Positions 37,726-47,534 of a DNA stretch of 64,000 bases are shown here, one piece after another. The notes beneath the pieces were generated by a model, which saw only the letters and a list, made by a program, of their open reading frames with translations, was not told where the DNA came from and did not search any database. A program made the translations under genes and the position numbers. This DNA comes from Bifidobacterium scaligerum. GTDB taxonomy: Bacteria > Actinomycetota > Actinomycetes > Actinomycetales > Bifidobacteriaceae. Where the stretch lies: NCBI RefSeq assembly GCF_002802865.1, contig NZ_PGLQ01000002.1:96110-160109 (forward strand), written 5' to 3'. Position 1 is the first letter of the stretch; every line of letters begins with the position of its first letter.

Positions 37726-38241
37726 TCATTTCGAGGCCAACGTCAGCAGCCAGTCGCTACGGGATGCGGCGGCATCATCATCAGCGCAGATCACCATAAC
37801 GGTGTCGTCTCCGGCTATGGTACCGAGCACGCCATCCAATGGCTGCTTGTCGATCACCGAAGCCACATACTGCGCCGCCCCGGATGGCGTATGAACCACC
37901 ACCAGATTGCGGGCGGCGGCAACCGAGGTTACCAGTCCGGAAAGCACGCGCGCCATCTGGGCTTCGCCTCGTTGTCCGACTTCATCCCCATCTGCCGCAG
38001 GGGCGGCACCACGGGCCACGGCATACGCCACTGTGCCATCCTGCAGACGGGTTTTCACCGCATGCATTTCGTCGAGGTCTCGGCTCAACGTGGCCTGAGT
38101 CACCGCTATGCCCTCATCGATCAGGATTTTGGACAGCTGCGACTGCGAGGTGATGATATGTGTGGCCAATGCCTGCTCGATGGCGCTGAGCCTTGCGGCC
38201 CGGGTTGCCGGTCGTTGCAGGGACGGAGTGCCTTCACTCAT
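37726..38241 (-). CDS. argR: Arginine repressor
   Basis: Hexameric arginine-dependent repressor, 171 residues. The N-terminal winged helix is clear in [20 protein letters not shown] and [18 protein letters not shown]. The C-terminal domain shows [17 protein letters not shown] and then [13 protein letters not shown], where the GTIAGDDT segment contributes the arginine site. The start ATG at 38241 overlaps the argF stop as ATGA. Placing the repressor inside the operon it controls gives negative feedback. Likely binding sites are seen at 37652-37667 and 44005-44033. Confidence 0.96.
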   Translation of the reverse strand: MSEGTPSLQRPATRAARLSAIEQALATHIITSQSQLSKILIDEGIAVTQATLSRDLDEMHAVKTRLQDGTVAYAVARGAAPAADGDEVGQRGEAQMARVLSGLVTSVAAARNLVVVHTPSGAAQYVASVIDKQPLDGVLGTIAGDDTVMVICADDDAAASRSDWLLTLASK

Positions 38242-39203
38242 GCGAGCAGACTTTCGTCGCCACGAGCCTTGCCGGTGAGCCATGTCAACAACGCTTTCTG
38301 AGCGTGCAGACGGTTTTCGGCTTCATCCCAGACCACGGACTGCGGCCCGTCGATCACATCGGCGGTGACTTCTTTGCCGCGATAGGCGGGCAGACAATGC
38401 TGGAACAACGCGTCCGGCTTGGCCAGCGCCATAAGTTCCGGATTGACCTGATAATCCCAGAATGGCTTGGAGCGAATCGCATATTCGGCTTCCTCGCCCA
38501 TAGATACCCAAGTGTCGGTAAAAATGCAGTCGGCACCTTCGACAGCGGCCTTGGCATCAGTAGTCACGGTGATAGAACCGCCGGTTTCAGAGGCGATGCG
38601 CTTGGCGTCAGCCACGATGTCCGGACGAGGCAGGTATCCGTAGGGACCGGCCACGCGTACGTCCATACCGGCCACCGCGCCACCAAGCAGATAGGAATTG
38701 GCCATGTTGTTGGCCGCATCACCCAAGTATGCGATGGTCTGGTTCTTCAGGTTATCCACACCGCCACGATGCTCGGCGATGGTCTGGAAATCCGCGAGAA
38801 TCTGGCAGGGGTGGAAGTCGTCGGTCAACGCATTAACCACCGGATGGGTGGAGTACTTGGCCATCTCTTCGACACGGTCCTGTCCGAAGGTGCGCCAGAC
38901 CACGCCATAGGCCATGCGATCAAGTACACGGGCGGTATCGGCCACCGGCTCGCCTCGGCCCAGTTGAGAACCCGATTTGTCGATAACCAGTGGATAGCCG
39001 CCGAGTTCCGCTACGCCGATGGAGAAGCTGGATCGGGTACGGGTGGAAGGCTTGTCAAACAGCACAGCCACGGCCTGAGGACCGGCGAACGGCTGCTTGT
39101 AGAAACGATTCTCATGGAATTTGATGGCGAGTTCGAGAACCTGCTTCTGCTCCTCGTGCGAGAGATCATCATCGCGCAACATATGGCGCAGTTCTGGGGT
39201 CAT
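38238..39203 (-). CDS. argF: Ornithine carbamoyltransferase
   Basis: Makes citrulline from ornithine and carbamoyl phosphate, 321 residues. The carbamoyl phosphate site is [11 protein letters not shown], with [20 protein letters not shown] next, and the ornithine-binding [11 protein letters not shown] near the end. VFDKPSTRT and the central [14 protein letters not shown] are typical. It overlaps argR by four bases and follows argD by 104 bases. Transcribed on the minus strand with the rest of the arginine genes. Confidence 0.97.
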   Translation of the reverse strand: MTPELRHMLRDDDLSHEEQKQVLELAIKFHENRFYKQPFAGPQAVAVLFDKPSTRTRSSFSIGVAELGGYPLVIDKSGSQLGRGEPVADTARVLDRMAYGVVWRTFGQDRVEEMAKYSTHPVVNALTDDFHPCQILADFQTIAEHRGGVDNLKNQTIAYLGDAANNMANSYLLGGAVAGMDVRVAGPYGYLPRPDIVADAKRIASETGGSITVTTDAKAAVEGADCIFTDTWVSMGEEAEYAIRSKPFWDYQVNPELMALAKPDALFQHCLPAYRGKEVTADVIDGPQSVVWDEAENRLHAQKALLTWLTGKARGDESLLA

Positions 39204-39307
39204 GGTCGTGCTCCTTACTATGAAAGTACAGACAATTACAGCTCCGTCATCCTGTTTTCGCTGGAATGTCCTTCGTTGAAAAGCGGAATACCGGAGGTGT
39301 GAGGAAA

Positions 39308-40603
39308 TCAGTCGTCAGGCAGATCAGCGGGAACGTCTTTCAGTACAGCAACCGCCTGTTCCACGTCCTCGGCGGTCACGATCAGCGGCGGTGCGAAGCG
39401 CAGCGCATCGGGAGCTACGGCATTGACGATGAGTCCGTGTTCGAGGCAGTAATTCATCACCGCATGAGCGCACAGATGCTTGAGTTCCACGGCATCGAGC
39501 AGGCCACGGCCACGTACCGAGACATACAGCGGATTGCCGGTGGACATAATGCCCTCGCGCAACTGCTTGCCACGTTCTTCCGCATTGGCCACGAGATGTT
39601 CATCCTCAATCACGCCAAGCGTGGCAAGAGCGGCCGCGGCGCCCAACGGGTTGCCCGCGAACGTGGAGCCATGCGAGCCAGGAGTGAACAGCGCCGCAAG
39701 CTTGGCGCCGAAAGCAATCATGCCGCCCATCGGGAAGCCACCGGCCACGCCCTTGGCGAAGGTGACCATGTCAGGCTTTACGCCGCCGGCAAGATCCTCA
39801 CGTTGGAAAGCAAACCAGGAACCGGTACGGCCGATACCGGTCTGCACCTCATCGATGATGAGCAACGCGTGATTGATGTCGCAGATCTCACGCACAAACT
39901 TGACGTAATCTGCACCAAGCGGTTTCACACCCGCCTCGCCTTGGATGAGTTCCAGAATCACCGCGGCAACCGGGCCTTTGCCGTAAGGTCCCATACCGGT
40001 CTGCGCGAAAGCGTCATGCAGGGCGATCTTGTCTGCGGCGCGCACGAATTCGATGTTCGGCACGAGCGGATCATAGGGCTTGCGGATATTCGGCTTCCAA
40101 GTGGCGGAGAGCGCGCCCATCGTACGGCCATGGAAACCATGGGTCAGGGCAATGATGCGTGCAGGCTTGCCGCCCACAGACGGCAATGCACCCGGCAGAG
40201 TGCGACCATAGAGCTTGGCAAGCTTCAGGGCGGCCTCGTTACCTTCAGCACCGGAGTTGCCGAAGTAGACCTTGGAACCTTCGGGAGCGCCGGCAAGCTT
40301 GACGAGCTTAGCGGCAAGCTCAATCTGCGGCTCTGATGCAAAGTAGTTGCTGATATGGGCCATACGACCAGCCTGTTCGGCTACCGCCTGAACCCACTTG
40401 GGATGCGCATATCCAAGCGAGTTGACGGCGATACCAGCAAGAAAGTCCAGATATTCGTTGCCGTCCACATCCCAGATGTGTGCGCCCTTGCCGTGATCCA
40501 TCACGCGCAACGGCGTGCCGAATACGTTCATATGGACTTGGGAGTACTCCCCCAGCCATTTGCTGTCTTCGGCACCCAATGTTTCCTTATGTTCAGTAGC
40601 CAT
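39308..40603 (-). CDS. argD: Acetylornithine aminotransferase
   Basis: PLP enzyme that transaminates N-acetylglutamate semialdehyde to N-acetylornithine, 431 residues. The PLP lysine lies in [18 protein letters not shown], preceded by [19 protein letters not shown]. The N-terminal [22 protein letters not shown] and the [17 protein letters not shown] loop are typical of class III aminotransferases. The start overlaps the argB stop by 11 bases and has GGAG upstream, within argB. Confidence 0.96.
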   Translation of the reverse strand: MATEHKETLGAEDSKWLGEYSQVHMNVFGTPLRVMDHGKGAHIWDVDGNEYLDFLAGIAVNSLGYAHPKWVQAVAEQAGRMAHISNYFASEPQIELAAKLVKLAGAPEGSKVYFGNSGAEGNEAALKLAKLYGRTLPGALPSVGGKPARIIALTHGFHGRTMGALSATWKPNIRKPYDPLVPNIEFVRAADKIALHDAFAQTGMGPYGKGPVAAVILELIQGEAGVKPLGADYVKFVREICDINHALLIIDEVQTGIGRTGSWFAFQREDLAGGVKPDMVTFAKGVAGGFPMGGMIAFGAKLAALFTPGSHGSTFAGNPLGAAAALATLGVIEDEHLVANAEERGKQLREGIMSTGNPLYVSVRGRGLLDAVELKHLCAHAVMNYCLEHGLIVNAVAPDALRFAPPLIVTAEDVEQAVAVLKDVPADLPDD

Positions 40604-41549
40604 AGGAGCTCCTCATTTCCAGTCCGTCCTCCGGGACGACCATGGTGCCGATACCAGCGGAGGTGAATATCTCATTCAGGATCGAATGCGGCTTGCGGCC
40701 GTCGATGATATGGGCTTGAGGCACGCCACCATCAAGGGCTCGCACGCAGGCCTCCATCTTCGGACGCATACCAGATTCCAGATCAGGCAGCATATCGCGC
40801 AGATTCTCCACACCGATACGGCCGATCAACGAATTCTTGTCCGGCCAATCGGCATACAGGCCGTCCACGTCGGTAAGAATGATCAGCTTGTGGGCACCGA
40901 CGGCAGCTGCGAGAGCGGCTGCAGCGGAATCGGCATTCACGTTCAGAACCTCAGTGGCATCCTCCTCGTTAGGGGCCACTGAGGAAACCACCGGAATACG
41001 ACCGGCCGCCACCAGATCCTCCACGGCGGAGGCGTCCACGGACACCACGTCGCCCACCAGACCGATATCGGTAGGCTTGCCATCGATAATCGGCTTGCGC
41101 TGCATGGCCGAGAACAATCCACCGTCTTCGCCGGACAGTCCAACTGCCAGCGGACCATGCGCGTTGATCAGACCGACCAGCTCACGCGAAACCTTGCCTG
41201 TCAGCACCATACGTACCACATCCATGGCTTCAGGGGTCGTGACTCGCAAGCCGCCTTTGAACTCGGACTTGATGCCCAACGCCTTGAGCATATGCGAAAT
41301 CTGCGGGCCGCCGCCATGCACCACAATCGGATGCAGACCTACCTGACGCAGAAAGACCATGTCTTCGGCAAAGCAACGCTTGAGGTTTTCGTCCACCATG
41401 GCATTGCCGCCATATTTGACAACGATGCGCTGACCGGCAAATTCCTCAAGCCAGGGCAACGCCTCGATCAGCACCTCCGCCTTCTGGTCGGCGCGTAGAT
41501 CGGTATGTACGTCGAAGTGGAACCCAGGTCCCTTCAATTCCGTAGTCAT
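40593..41549 (-). CDS. argB: Acetylglutamate kinase
   Basis: Phosphorylates N-acetylglutamate, the usual point of arginine feedback, 318 residues. The nucleotide-binding [13 protein letters not shown] opens the fold and [13 protein letters not shown] follows. [17 protein letters not shown] and [14 protein letters not shown] are conserved in the C-terminal half. An N-terminal helix of about 35 residues before the core is the form often seen in arginine-inhibited, hexameric enzymes. It follows argJ by 144 bases, which hold nothing I recognise. Confidence 0.96.
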   Translation of the reverse strand: MTTELKGPGFHFDVHTDLRADQKAEVLIEALPWLEEFAGQRIVVKYGGNAMVDENLKRCFAEDMVFLRQVGLHPIVVHGGGPQISHMLKALGIKSEFKGGLRVTTPEAMDVVRMVLTGKVSRELVGLINAHGPLAVGLSGEDGGLFSAMQRKPIIDGKPTDIGLVGDVVSVDASAVEDLVAAGRIPVVSSVAPNEEDATEVLNVNADSAAAALAAAVGAHKLIILTDVDGLYADWPDKNSLIGRIGVENLRDMLPDLESGMRPKMEACVRALDGGVPQAHIIDGRKPHSILNEIFTSAGIGTMVVPEDGLEMRSSYGY

Positions 41550-41693
41550 TCCTAATTATTCCTTGTCTTTCATCCCCACGAAGGTAAGGGTTCTTGGTGC
41601 TGGCATCCGTTATGAGACCGTAGGCTTGGCCGAACGGCTTTGAGTGTGTCATGCAACGGACACCGGTACCAAAACCAGACAGCTTTCGCGGAC

Positions 41694-42869
41694 TCAGCTT
41701 TCGTAGTCGGCGTTGATATGCACGTACTCATGGGTCAGATCGTCGGTCCAGACCGTCGCCTGAGCGTTCGACCCGGTGTTGAGGTCAATGTCGATATGAA
41801 CCTCACGCGGCGTCATGTCCACTTCGCTGCGGTCTCGGCCAGCGCCACCGTTCTCGCAAATGCGCACGCCGTTGACATCCACGGTCACCTTTTCGGAATC
41901 GTAGGGAGCGACATCTTCAGGCACGGTGCCCAACGAGCTCACGATACGACCCCAATTCGGATCATTGCCGGAGATGGCGCACTTCAGCAGATTCGACGCG
42001 GCCACAGCACGACCGCAGGCCAGCGCCGCTTCCTCGCTCGTGGCACCGGTGACGGTGATGCGGATGTCATGAGAGGCACCTTCACCGTCACCGATGATCT
42101 GGCGGGCCAACGAAGCACAGGCCTCACGCACCAACTTGTTGAATTCGTCCTTGTCCGGCTCCACACCGGAAGCACCGGAGGCAAGCAACAGCACCGTATC
42201 ATTGGTGGACATGCAGCCATCCACGTCGATGCGATTGAAGGAGTGCTCGGCGGCGACAGCGAGCGCGGCCTGCATCTGACCGGCGGAAACCACGGCATCC
42301 GTGGTGATAACGCACAGCATAGTAGCCAGCTGCGGAGCGATCATGCCAGAGCCTTTGACCATACCGCCGATTTTCCAGCCGTTGGAACCGGTCAGCTCGA
42401 CGGTTTTTGGCTTGGTATCGGTGGTCATAATCGCATGTGAAGCGTCGGCACCAGCCTGAGCGGTGTCGGCAAGATTTTCATAAGCCTTGTCCGCACCTGC
42501 AAGCACATGGTTGAGCGGCAACAGCTCACCAATCAGACCGGTGGAGCATACTGCCACGTCTTCCGGCGCGGCATTGACCAGTTCGGCCACTTTTTCTGCG
42601 GTAGCCCGTGACTGGGCATAGCCTTCCTGACCAGTACAGGCGTTGGCACCACCGGAGTTCAGAATCACAGCCTTGACATGGCCATCCGCCACAATCTTGC
42701 GGCTCCACTGCACCGGCGCGGCACAGAAACGATTTGAGGTGAACACTCCAGCTGCGGCATCAAGCGGGCCGTTATTGACGACCAGCGCCAAATCCTTTTT
42801 GCCCTCAACTGCGGAAATACCCGCGACCACGCCGGCCGCGGAGAAGCCTTGTGCGAATGTGACGCTCAC
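41694..42869 (-). CDS. argJ: Glutamate N-acetyltransferase / ornithine acetyltransferase
   Basis: Self-cleaving enzyme that moves the acetyl group from acetylornithine to glutamate, so making the pathway cyclic; some forms also use acetyl-CoA. It has 391 residues. The cleavage site is the Ala-Thr bond in MIAPQLATMLCV, where Thr becomes the nucleophile of the beta chain. CMSTNDTVLLLASG and NPNWGRIVSSLG are also conserved. It overlaps argC by four bases (ATGA). No separate argA or argE is in the window. Confidence 0.96.
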   Translation of the reverse strand: MSVTFAQGFSAAGVVAGISAVEGKKDLALVVNNGPLDAAAGVFTSNRFCAAPVQWSRKIVADGHVKAVILNSGGANACTGQEGYAQSRATAEKVAELVNAAPEDVAVCSTGLIGELLPLNHVLAGADKAYENLADTAQAGADASHAIMTTDTKPKTVELTGSNGWKIGGMVKGSGMIAPQLATMLCVITTDAVVSAGQMQAALAVAAEHSFNRIDVDGCMSTNDTVLLLASGASGVEPDKDEFNKLVREACASLARQIIGDGEGASHDIRITVTGATSEEAALACGRAVAASNLLKCAISGNDPNWGRIVSSLGTVPEDVAPYDSEKVTVDVNGVRICENGGAGRDRSEVDMTPREVHIDIDLNTGSNAQATVWTDDLTHEYVHINADYES

Positions 42870-43960
42870 GGTGCTACTCCAATCTTGGTCAGGCCTGCAT
42901 CCTCTGGCAGTCCCAATGCAACATTCAGTGACTGTACCGCTTGACCGGCAGTACCACGGTTGAGGTTATCAATAGCTGAAAATGCGTACAGACGCTGAGA
43001 CTTGCGATCGACCACGACTTGCAGATGAGCTGCGTTGGAGCCGATCACATTACCGGTCGCCGGCAACATGCCTTCCGGCAGCAACACCATGAAGTCTTGG
43101 CCTTCATATGCCTTGGCCCATACTGCGCGAATATCCTCGTTGCTCATGGCCAAAGCCTTCTCACTCAAGCGGGCGGAGACTGTTGCCAGAATGCCACGGG
43201 ACATCGGTGCCAGAATCGGAGTGAAACCAAGTGTGAATTCACTGGCAGCCGCGGCGTTCTTACCGGCGGCATGGGCGAAGTTCTGCAAAATCTCGGGAAT
43301 GTGACGGTGCGTGCCACCCACTGAATATGGCAATGCTGACTGCAATGCTTCCGAGGCGAGCAGGTTCGTGCGCTTCAGATTCTTACCGGCACCGGAATAT
43401 CCGACCACCAGATCAGCCACGATATCGGTCGGTTCGATCAGACCTTCCGCAATGCCTGGCTGCAGTGCCAGCGTGGTCGCCGTAACATTGCATCCGGGAC
43501 CGGCGATGCGCTTGGTACCGGGCAAGGCCTCGCGCTGACGCACGTATTCACCGGCCTTATTTTTGCCGGTGATGAGCTCCGGCATGCCATACGTCCAGTG
43601 CTCGTAAAAATCACCGCCGTAGAACTCATCCCATGCACGGCGTTCTTCTAAACGGTGGTCGGCACCCAAATCCACCACCACGGCATTCGGGTCCAACTGG
43701 GATGCCAACTTGCCAGAAGCTCCATGCGGCAAGGCAAGGATAATCACGTCATGGCCGTTAAGCACTTCCGGCGTGGTGTCTTCCACAACCAAACCGGCCA
43801 GCTGCGGGATATGCGGCATATGTTTCGCCATGGAATCCCCCACCGAGGAATGTCCGGCCACACAGGTCACCTCAAAATCGGGGTGTGCCGCCAAAATACG
43901 CAACGCCTCGCCGCCTGCATAGCCCGTGGCACCCGCCACCGCCACTGTATATTTCGCCAT
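42866..43960 (-). CDS. argC: N-acetyl-gamma-glutamyl-phosphate reductase
   Basis: NADPH-dependent reduction of acetylglutamyl phosphate, 364 residues. The Rossmann start is YTVAVAGATGYAGGEALRIL. The catalytic Cys is in GPGCNVTATTLAL and the substrate His lies in GGTHRHIPEILQ. The start could be 43966 or 43960; the family N-terminus fits the latter (MAKYTV). It is the first gene of the arginine operon. An ArgR-type palindrome overlaps its promoter at 44005-44033. Confidence 0.96.
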   Translation of the reverse strand: MAKYTVAVAGATGYAGGEALRILAAHPDFEVTCVAGHSSVGDSMAKHMPHIPQLAGLVVEDTTPEVLNGHDVIILALPHGASGKLASQLDPNAVVVDLGADHRLEERRAWDEFYGGDFYEHWTYGMPELITGKNKAGEYVRQREALPGTKRIAGPGCNVTATTLALQPGIAEGLIEPTDIVADLVVGYSGAGKNLKRTNLLASEALQSALPYSVGGTHRHIPEILQNFAHAAGKNAAAASEFTLGFTPILAPMSRGILATVSARLSEKALAMSNEDIRAVWAKAYEGQDFMVLLPEGMLPATGNVIGSNAAHLQVVVDRKSQRLYAFSAIDNLNRGTAGQAVQSLNVALGLPEDAGLTKIGVAP

Positions 43961-43993
43961 ACTCATCTCTTTTCAACTGATGGTTCCCGCACG

Positions 43994-44033
43994 AGTATAC
44001 GCGATTATGCAGACTATTGCATAGTTATGCAAT
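43994..44033 (-). promoter_or_regulatory. argC promoter with overlapping ARG boxes
   Basis: ATTGCATA (44016-44023) and TATGCAAT (44026-44033) form a perfect palindrome with a two-base spacer, the form of an ArgR operator. A second, overlapping site uses TATGCA at 44006-44011 with the ATTGCA half at 44016. On the minus strand TATACT at 43999-43994 is a good -10 element just downstream, so bound ArgR would cover the -35 region. Confidence 0.75.
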
Positions 44034-44045
44034 AGGCGTGTTGAC

Positions 44046-44069
44046 ATACGGATATACGGATACACGGAT
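44046..44069. repeat. Tandem octamer repeat upstream of the argC operator
   Basis: Three adjacent eight-base units, ATACGGAT, ATACGGAT and ACACGGAT, then a degenerate fourth. It lies just upstream of the ARG boxes and could vary in copy number. Confidence 0.7.
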
Positions 44070-44153
44070 ACACCAGAGCGAATACAACAATGGCGCACGA
44101 CAAAACGTGCGCCAGAAATCAATCAGGAATCAATGCGGCCGAGCGGCTACACA

Positions 44154-44843
44154 TCACGCGGAAAGAGAGTCGCCAGTGGAGCCTGTACCGCCGCCATTGC
44201 CCAGCATCTGCTGCAACGCTTCCTGATAGAGCGCCGAAGGATCGACACCATTCATCGTCAGCCAGATTACAGCAATGGTGTACAGTACGTTGATCACCAA
44301 AGCGGCCACCGCCAGGCCGAACCCCTTCACATGGAAGGTACGGGTTCGCCACATGGCCACTGCGCCCATCAGTCCGGAAAGCACCGGGACAGGAAAGAAC
44401 AAGGCCAATACAAACGAGATGATCGCATACGAATCCCAATGACCGTACAGAGGATTCTGGTTGGGATCATTCATATCGATGCCGCGGTAGTAATGCGGCT
44501 GATATGTACCGTTTTGCACACTGTTTGGCGTATTCGCCGCTCCCCAACCGTATGAAGGACCGGTTGAGGAGCCATATCCGGAACCATTGGTGTAACCAGA
44601 ACCGTTGGTTGGATTCTGTGATCCGGGGTAGCCGCCGGGATAGTAGTTGGCAGACGACTGCTGCCGAGCAGTACCGGTGCTGCGAACGTCGCCCGGCGCC
44701 GCTTCGGCATTCTGTTTGCTGTCGGGTTCAGGAGCGCCATAAATATACGGGTTGTAATGAGGCCCGTACTGGCCAGCCATGGCACCGTATTCAGGCTGCT
44801 TGTACTGCCCGTACTGCGGCGTGTGCTGTTCCGACTGGCTCAT
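44154..44843 (-). CDS. Two-TM protein with a Tyr/Gly/Pro/Gln-rich N-terminus (DUF4190-like)
   Basis: A 229-residue protein. Residues 1-135 are hydrophilic and low in complexity, rich in Tyr, Gly, Pro, Gln and Asn (for example QYGQYKQPEYGAMAGQYGP). Two membrane segments follow at about 140-165 (YAIISFVLALFFPVPVLSGL) and 175-195 (FGLAVAALVINVLYTIAVIWL), separated by a short loop with KG. This matches the common actinobacterial small membrane protein type annotated DUF4190. The C-terminus is short, Gly/Ser-rich. The function is unknown. It lies between pheT and argC with terminator and promoter signals on either side. Confidence 0.78.
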   Translation of the reverse strand: MSQSEQHTPQYGQYKQPEYGAMAGQYGPHYNPYIYGAPEPDSKQNAEAAPGDVRSTGTARQQSSANYYPGGYPGSQNPTNGSGYTNGSGYGSSTGPSYGWGAANTPNSVQNGTYQPHYYRGIDMNDPNQNPLYGHWDSYAIISFVLALFFPVPVLSGLMGAVAMWRTRTFHVKGFGLAVAALVINVLYTIAVIWLTMNGVDPSALYQEALQQMLGNGGGTGSTGDSLSA

Positions 44844-44873
44844 GGCGCTCCTTCATGGTTTCAGATATCGATA

Positions 44874-44910
44874 AGGCTCCCCTTCTTCTTACGTTCCGAA
44901 AGGGGAGCCT
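44874..44910 (-). terminator. Terminator of pheST
   Basis: An 11-bp perfect stem, 44874-44884 against 44900-44910, starting eight bases beyond the pheT stop. The loop is 15 bases. Only a short T-containing run follows on the minus strand. Confidence 0.75.
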
Positions 44911-44917
44911 ATATAAC

Positions 44918-47527
44918 TCAGGCTCGCAACTGGGCTCCGAGCTTGGTGGCCTCGGCTACGATGTTCGCGCGAATCGCTTCGCTGTCTTCGGCGGACAGCG
45001 TCTTGTCCGGCGAACGGAAGACCACGGCGTATGCCAACGACTTCTTGCCTTCGCCCACCTGTTCGCCGGTAAATACGTCGAACAGTTCGATAGATTCAAG
45101 GTTCGCGCCGGCGGCCTTGCGAATCACGTCTTCCAGCTGAGCCGCAGTGATGGAATCGTCCACAGTGAAAGCCAGATCCTGTTTGACCGGAGGGAACGTG
45201 GAAATCGGCTTGGCCTGTACCGGCTTGCCGTCCAGCGTGGAGAACAGATCCGTGAGGTTGAGCTCGAATGCAGCCGAATGCGCAGGAAGACCCAATGCTT
45301 CATTCACGCGCGGATGCAACTCGCCCACCCAACCGACGAACACACCGGACGCCAGCACACGGGCGGCGCGGCCCGGATGCCACTGTACCGGCACCTTGCT
45401 CGCCTCAGGCTGATCGAAGGTAAGCTTGGCTCCCAAACGGCCATCGATACGACGCACTGCTTCGACCGCATCCGACCAATCGACCGGGCGCTTGCCACCC
45501 AGCCAGCCGGAATCCTCGGCCAGGCCGGTCAGAATGCCAGCCACATGGTCAGGCTGATCGGGCAGACCGGCATCAAGCGCGGCGAGCTGCTCGTCAGTCG
45601 GCTTCACGCCACCCGGCAGGGCCGGAATAGCGGGAGCCTCGGGATTCCACAGGTACACGTGGCCGAGTTCGTACAGGGACACGTTGTCCAAACCACGGCG
45701 GATATTGCGCTGCACAGTGGTGGCCAGCGTCGGCAGAATCTCACGACGTAGGTACGGACGATCGCCGTAGAGCGGGTTGGCGATCTCCACGCTGACCTTC
45801 TTGGTGGCTTCAGCATCGTAACCGAACGCCTTGTAATCGTCATCACCAACAAACGGGTAGCTCAGCGCCTCAACCATGCCGTACTCGGCCAACTCGTCCG
45901 CAACGCGGCGACGACGGAGCTGATCGGCGGTCAGACCGACCAGTCCCTCGACCGGAGCTGGAGGAACGGTGACCGGAATCTCGTCATAACCAACCAGACG
46001 AGCGACTTCCTCGACCAGGTCGCACGGCTGGTTCAGATCCGGACGCCAGCTCGGCGCGGTGACTGCGAACTCACCGTTGCCGCCGCCGGCCACCGTGCAG
46101 CCGATATCGGTGAGGATGTCGGAGATACGGTTGATGTCCAGATCGAGACCGGCCACACGAGCCACTTCGGACGCCTTGAAATGAATCACCTTGGCGCGAG
46201 GCGTGTTGTTCACATCGTTGGGGTACTTGCTGGGCTCGCCATTGCCGTACTTGGCCAGCAGATCCGCGGCCATCTGCGTGGCAGCCGGCTGCAGAGCGGT
46301 ATCCACACCACGCTCAAAACGACGAGACGCCTCGGACGGAATCTTGTGGCGACGGGCGGAACGCGCAATCGTCACCTGATCGAAGTGCGCGGCCTCCAAC
46401 AGCACATTCTTGGTCTCGGCAGTCACTTCACCGTACAGTCCGCCCATCACACCAGCCAGACCGAGGATACGGGACGAACGCTCACCATTCGGGGAATCGG
46501 TGATGAGCAGGTCCTCAGGGCTCAGCGCATGCTCTTTGCCGTCCAAAGTGGTGAGCTTCTCACCTTCCTTGGCGCGACGGACCACAATCGGGCCTTCGAG
46601 CTTGTCCAGATCGTAGGCGTGCATCGGTTGACCGAGGTCGAGCATCACATAGTTGGTCACATCCACTGCCAACGAGATGGAACGCATGCCGGCACGAATC
46701 AGCCGGCGACGCATCCAGTTCGGCGTCTTGGCCTTCGGATCGAAATCACGCACGATGCGGGCGTAGTAGCGGTCGCAACCTGGAACACCGTGAATCGGGT
46801 TGTTGTCATCGATTTCGATGTCGATATCCACCTTCGTGCCGGGCTGATAGTCGGCCGGCTCCGGAGCCTTCTCGTTCAGTGCGATGGCCGGATCGGTGTA
46901 TGCAGCACCGGTGGAATGGTGGTATTCACGAGCCACACCACGGTAGGACAGCGTGTAGCCACGGTCCGGGGTGATGTTGATCTCCAGCAGCGGCTGATCA
47001 AGGTGCAACAGGTGCATCGCATCCTGACCGGGCTTCAACGCCTCGTATTCCGCGGCAGAGAAGCCGTAGTCGCGCAGCAGGATAATGCCGTCATGGCTGT
47101 CGCCCAGACCCAGCTCACGCTCGGAGGCGCACATGCCGTTGGAAATATGACCATAGGTCTTGCGCGGTTCAATTTTGAAATCACCGGGAAGCACGGCACC
47201 CGGCAACGTAACGACAACCTTCTCGCCGGCCTTCATGTTGGGCGCACCGCAAATGATGCCGCGCGGCACTTTGTTGCCGTTCTCGTCGGTCTCGTTCCAC
47301 TCGTCGCCACAGTCCACGTGGCACCAGTTGATGATCTTGCCGTTCTTCTGCGGTTCGGGGGTGGCGTCCACCACGTAGCCGACCACGATCGGGCCGGTCA
47401 CCTGAGAGGCGTGAATCTCCTCTTCCTCAAGACCAACCTTGACGAGATCCTTGGCAAGCTGTTCGTAGGTCAGGCCCTCGGGAACCTCCACATGGTCCTT
47501 GAGCCAATCGATATCGATCATAGGCAT
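44918..47527 (-). CDS. pheT: Phenylalanyl-tRNA synthetase beta subunit
   Basis: Large subunit of the (alpha-beta)2 synthetase, 869 residues. Domains in order: N-terminal region MIDIDWLKDHVEVP; an EMAP/tRNA-binding domain at about 45-165; the B3/B4 editing domain at about 230-430, with SEASRRFERGVD at its end; a B5 domain at about 440-520; a catalytic-like core; and a C-terminal FDX-ACB anticodon-binding domain from about 775 (ISTFPPVKQDLAFTVDD). It follows pheS by seven bases. A hairpin terminator follows the stop. Confidence 0.97.
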   Translation of the reverse strand: MPMIDIDWLKDHVEVPEGLTYEQLAKDLVKVGLEEEEIHASQVTGPIVVGYVVDATPEPQKNGKIINWCHVDCGDEWNETDENGNKVPRGIICGAPNMKAGEKVVVTLPGAVLPGDFKIEPRKTYGHISNGMCASERELGLGDSHDGIILLRDYGFSAAEYEALKPGQDAMHLLHLDQPLLEINITPDRGYTLSYRGVAREYHHSTGAAYTDPAIALNEKAPEPADYQPGTKVDIDIEIDDNNPIHGVPGCDRYYARIVRDFDPKAKTPNWMRRRLIRAGMRSISLAVDVTNYVMLDLGQPMHAYDLDKLEGPIVVRRAKEGEKLTTLDGKEHALSPEDLLITDSPNGERSSRILGLAGVMGGLYGEVTAETKNVLLEAAHFDQVTIARSARRHKIPSEASRRFERGVDTALQPAATQMAADLLAKYGNGEPSKYPNDVNNTPRAKVIHFKASEVARVAGLDLDINRISDILTDIGCTVAGGGNGEFAVTAPSWRPDLNQPCDLVEEVARLVGYDEIPVTVPPAPVEGLVGLTADQLRRRRVADELAEYGMVEALSYPFVGDDDYKAFGYDAEATKKVSVEIANPLYGDRPYLRREILPTLATTVQRNIRRGLDNVSLYELGHVYLWNPEAPAIPALPGGVKPTDEQLAALDAGLPDQPDHVAGILTGLAEDSGWLGGKRPVDWSDAVEAVRRIDGRLGAKLTFDQPEASKVPVQWHPGRAARVLASGVFVGWVGELHPRVNEALGLPAHSAAFELNLTDLFSTLDGKPVQAKPISTFPPVKQDLAFTVDDSITAAQLEDVIRKAAGANLESIELFDVFTGEQVGEGKKSLAYAVVFRSPDKTLSAEDSEAIRANIVAEATKLGAQLRA

Positions 47528-47534
47528 GGGTAAC

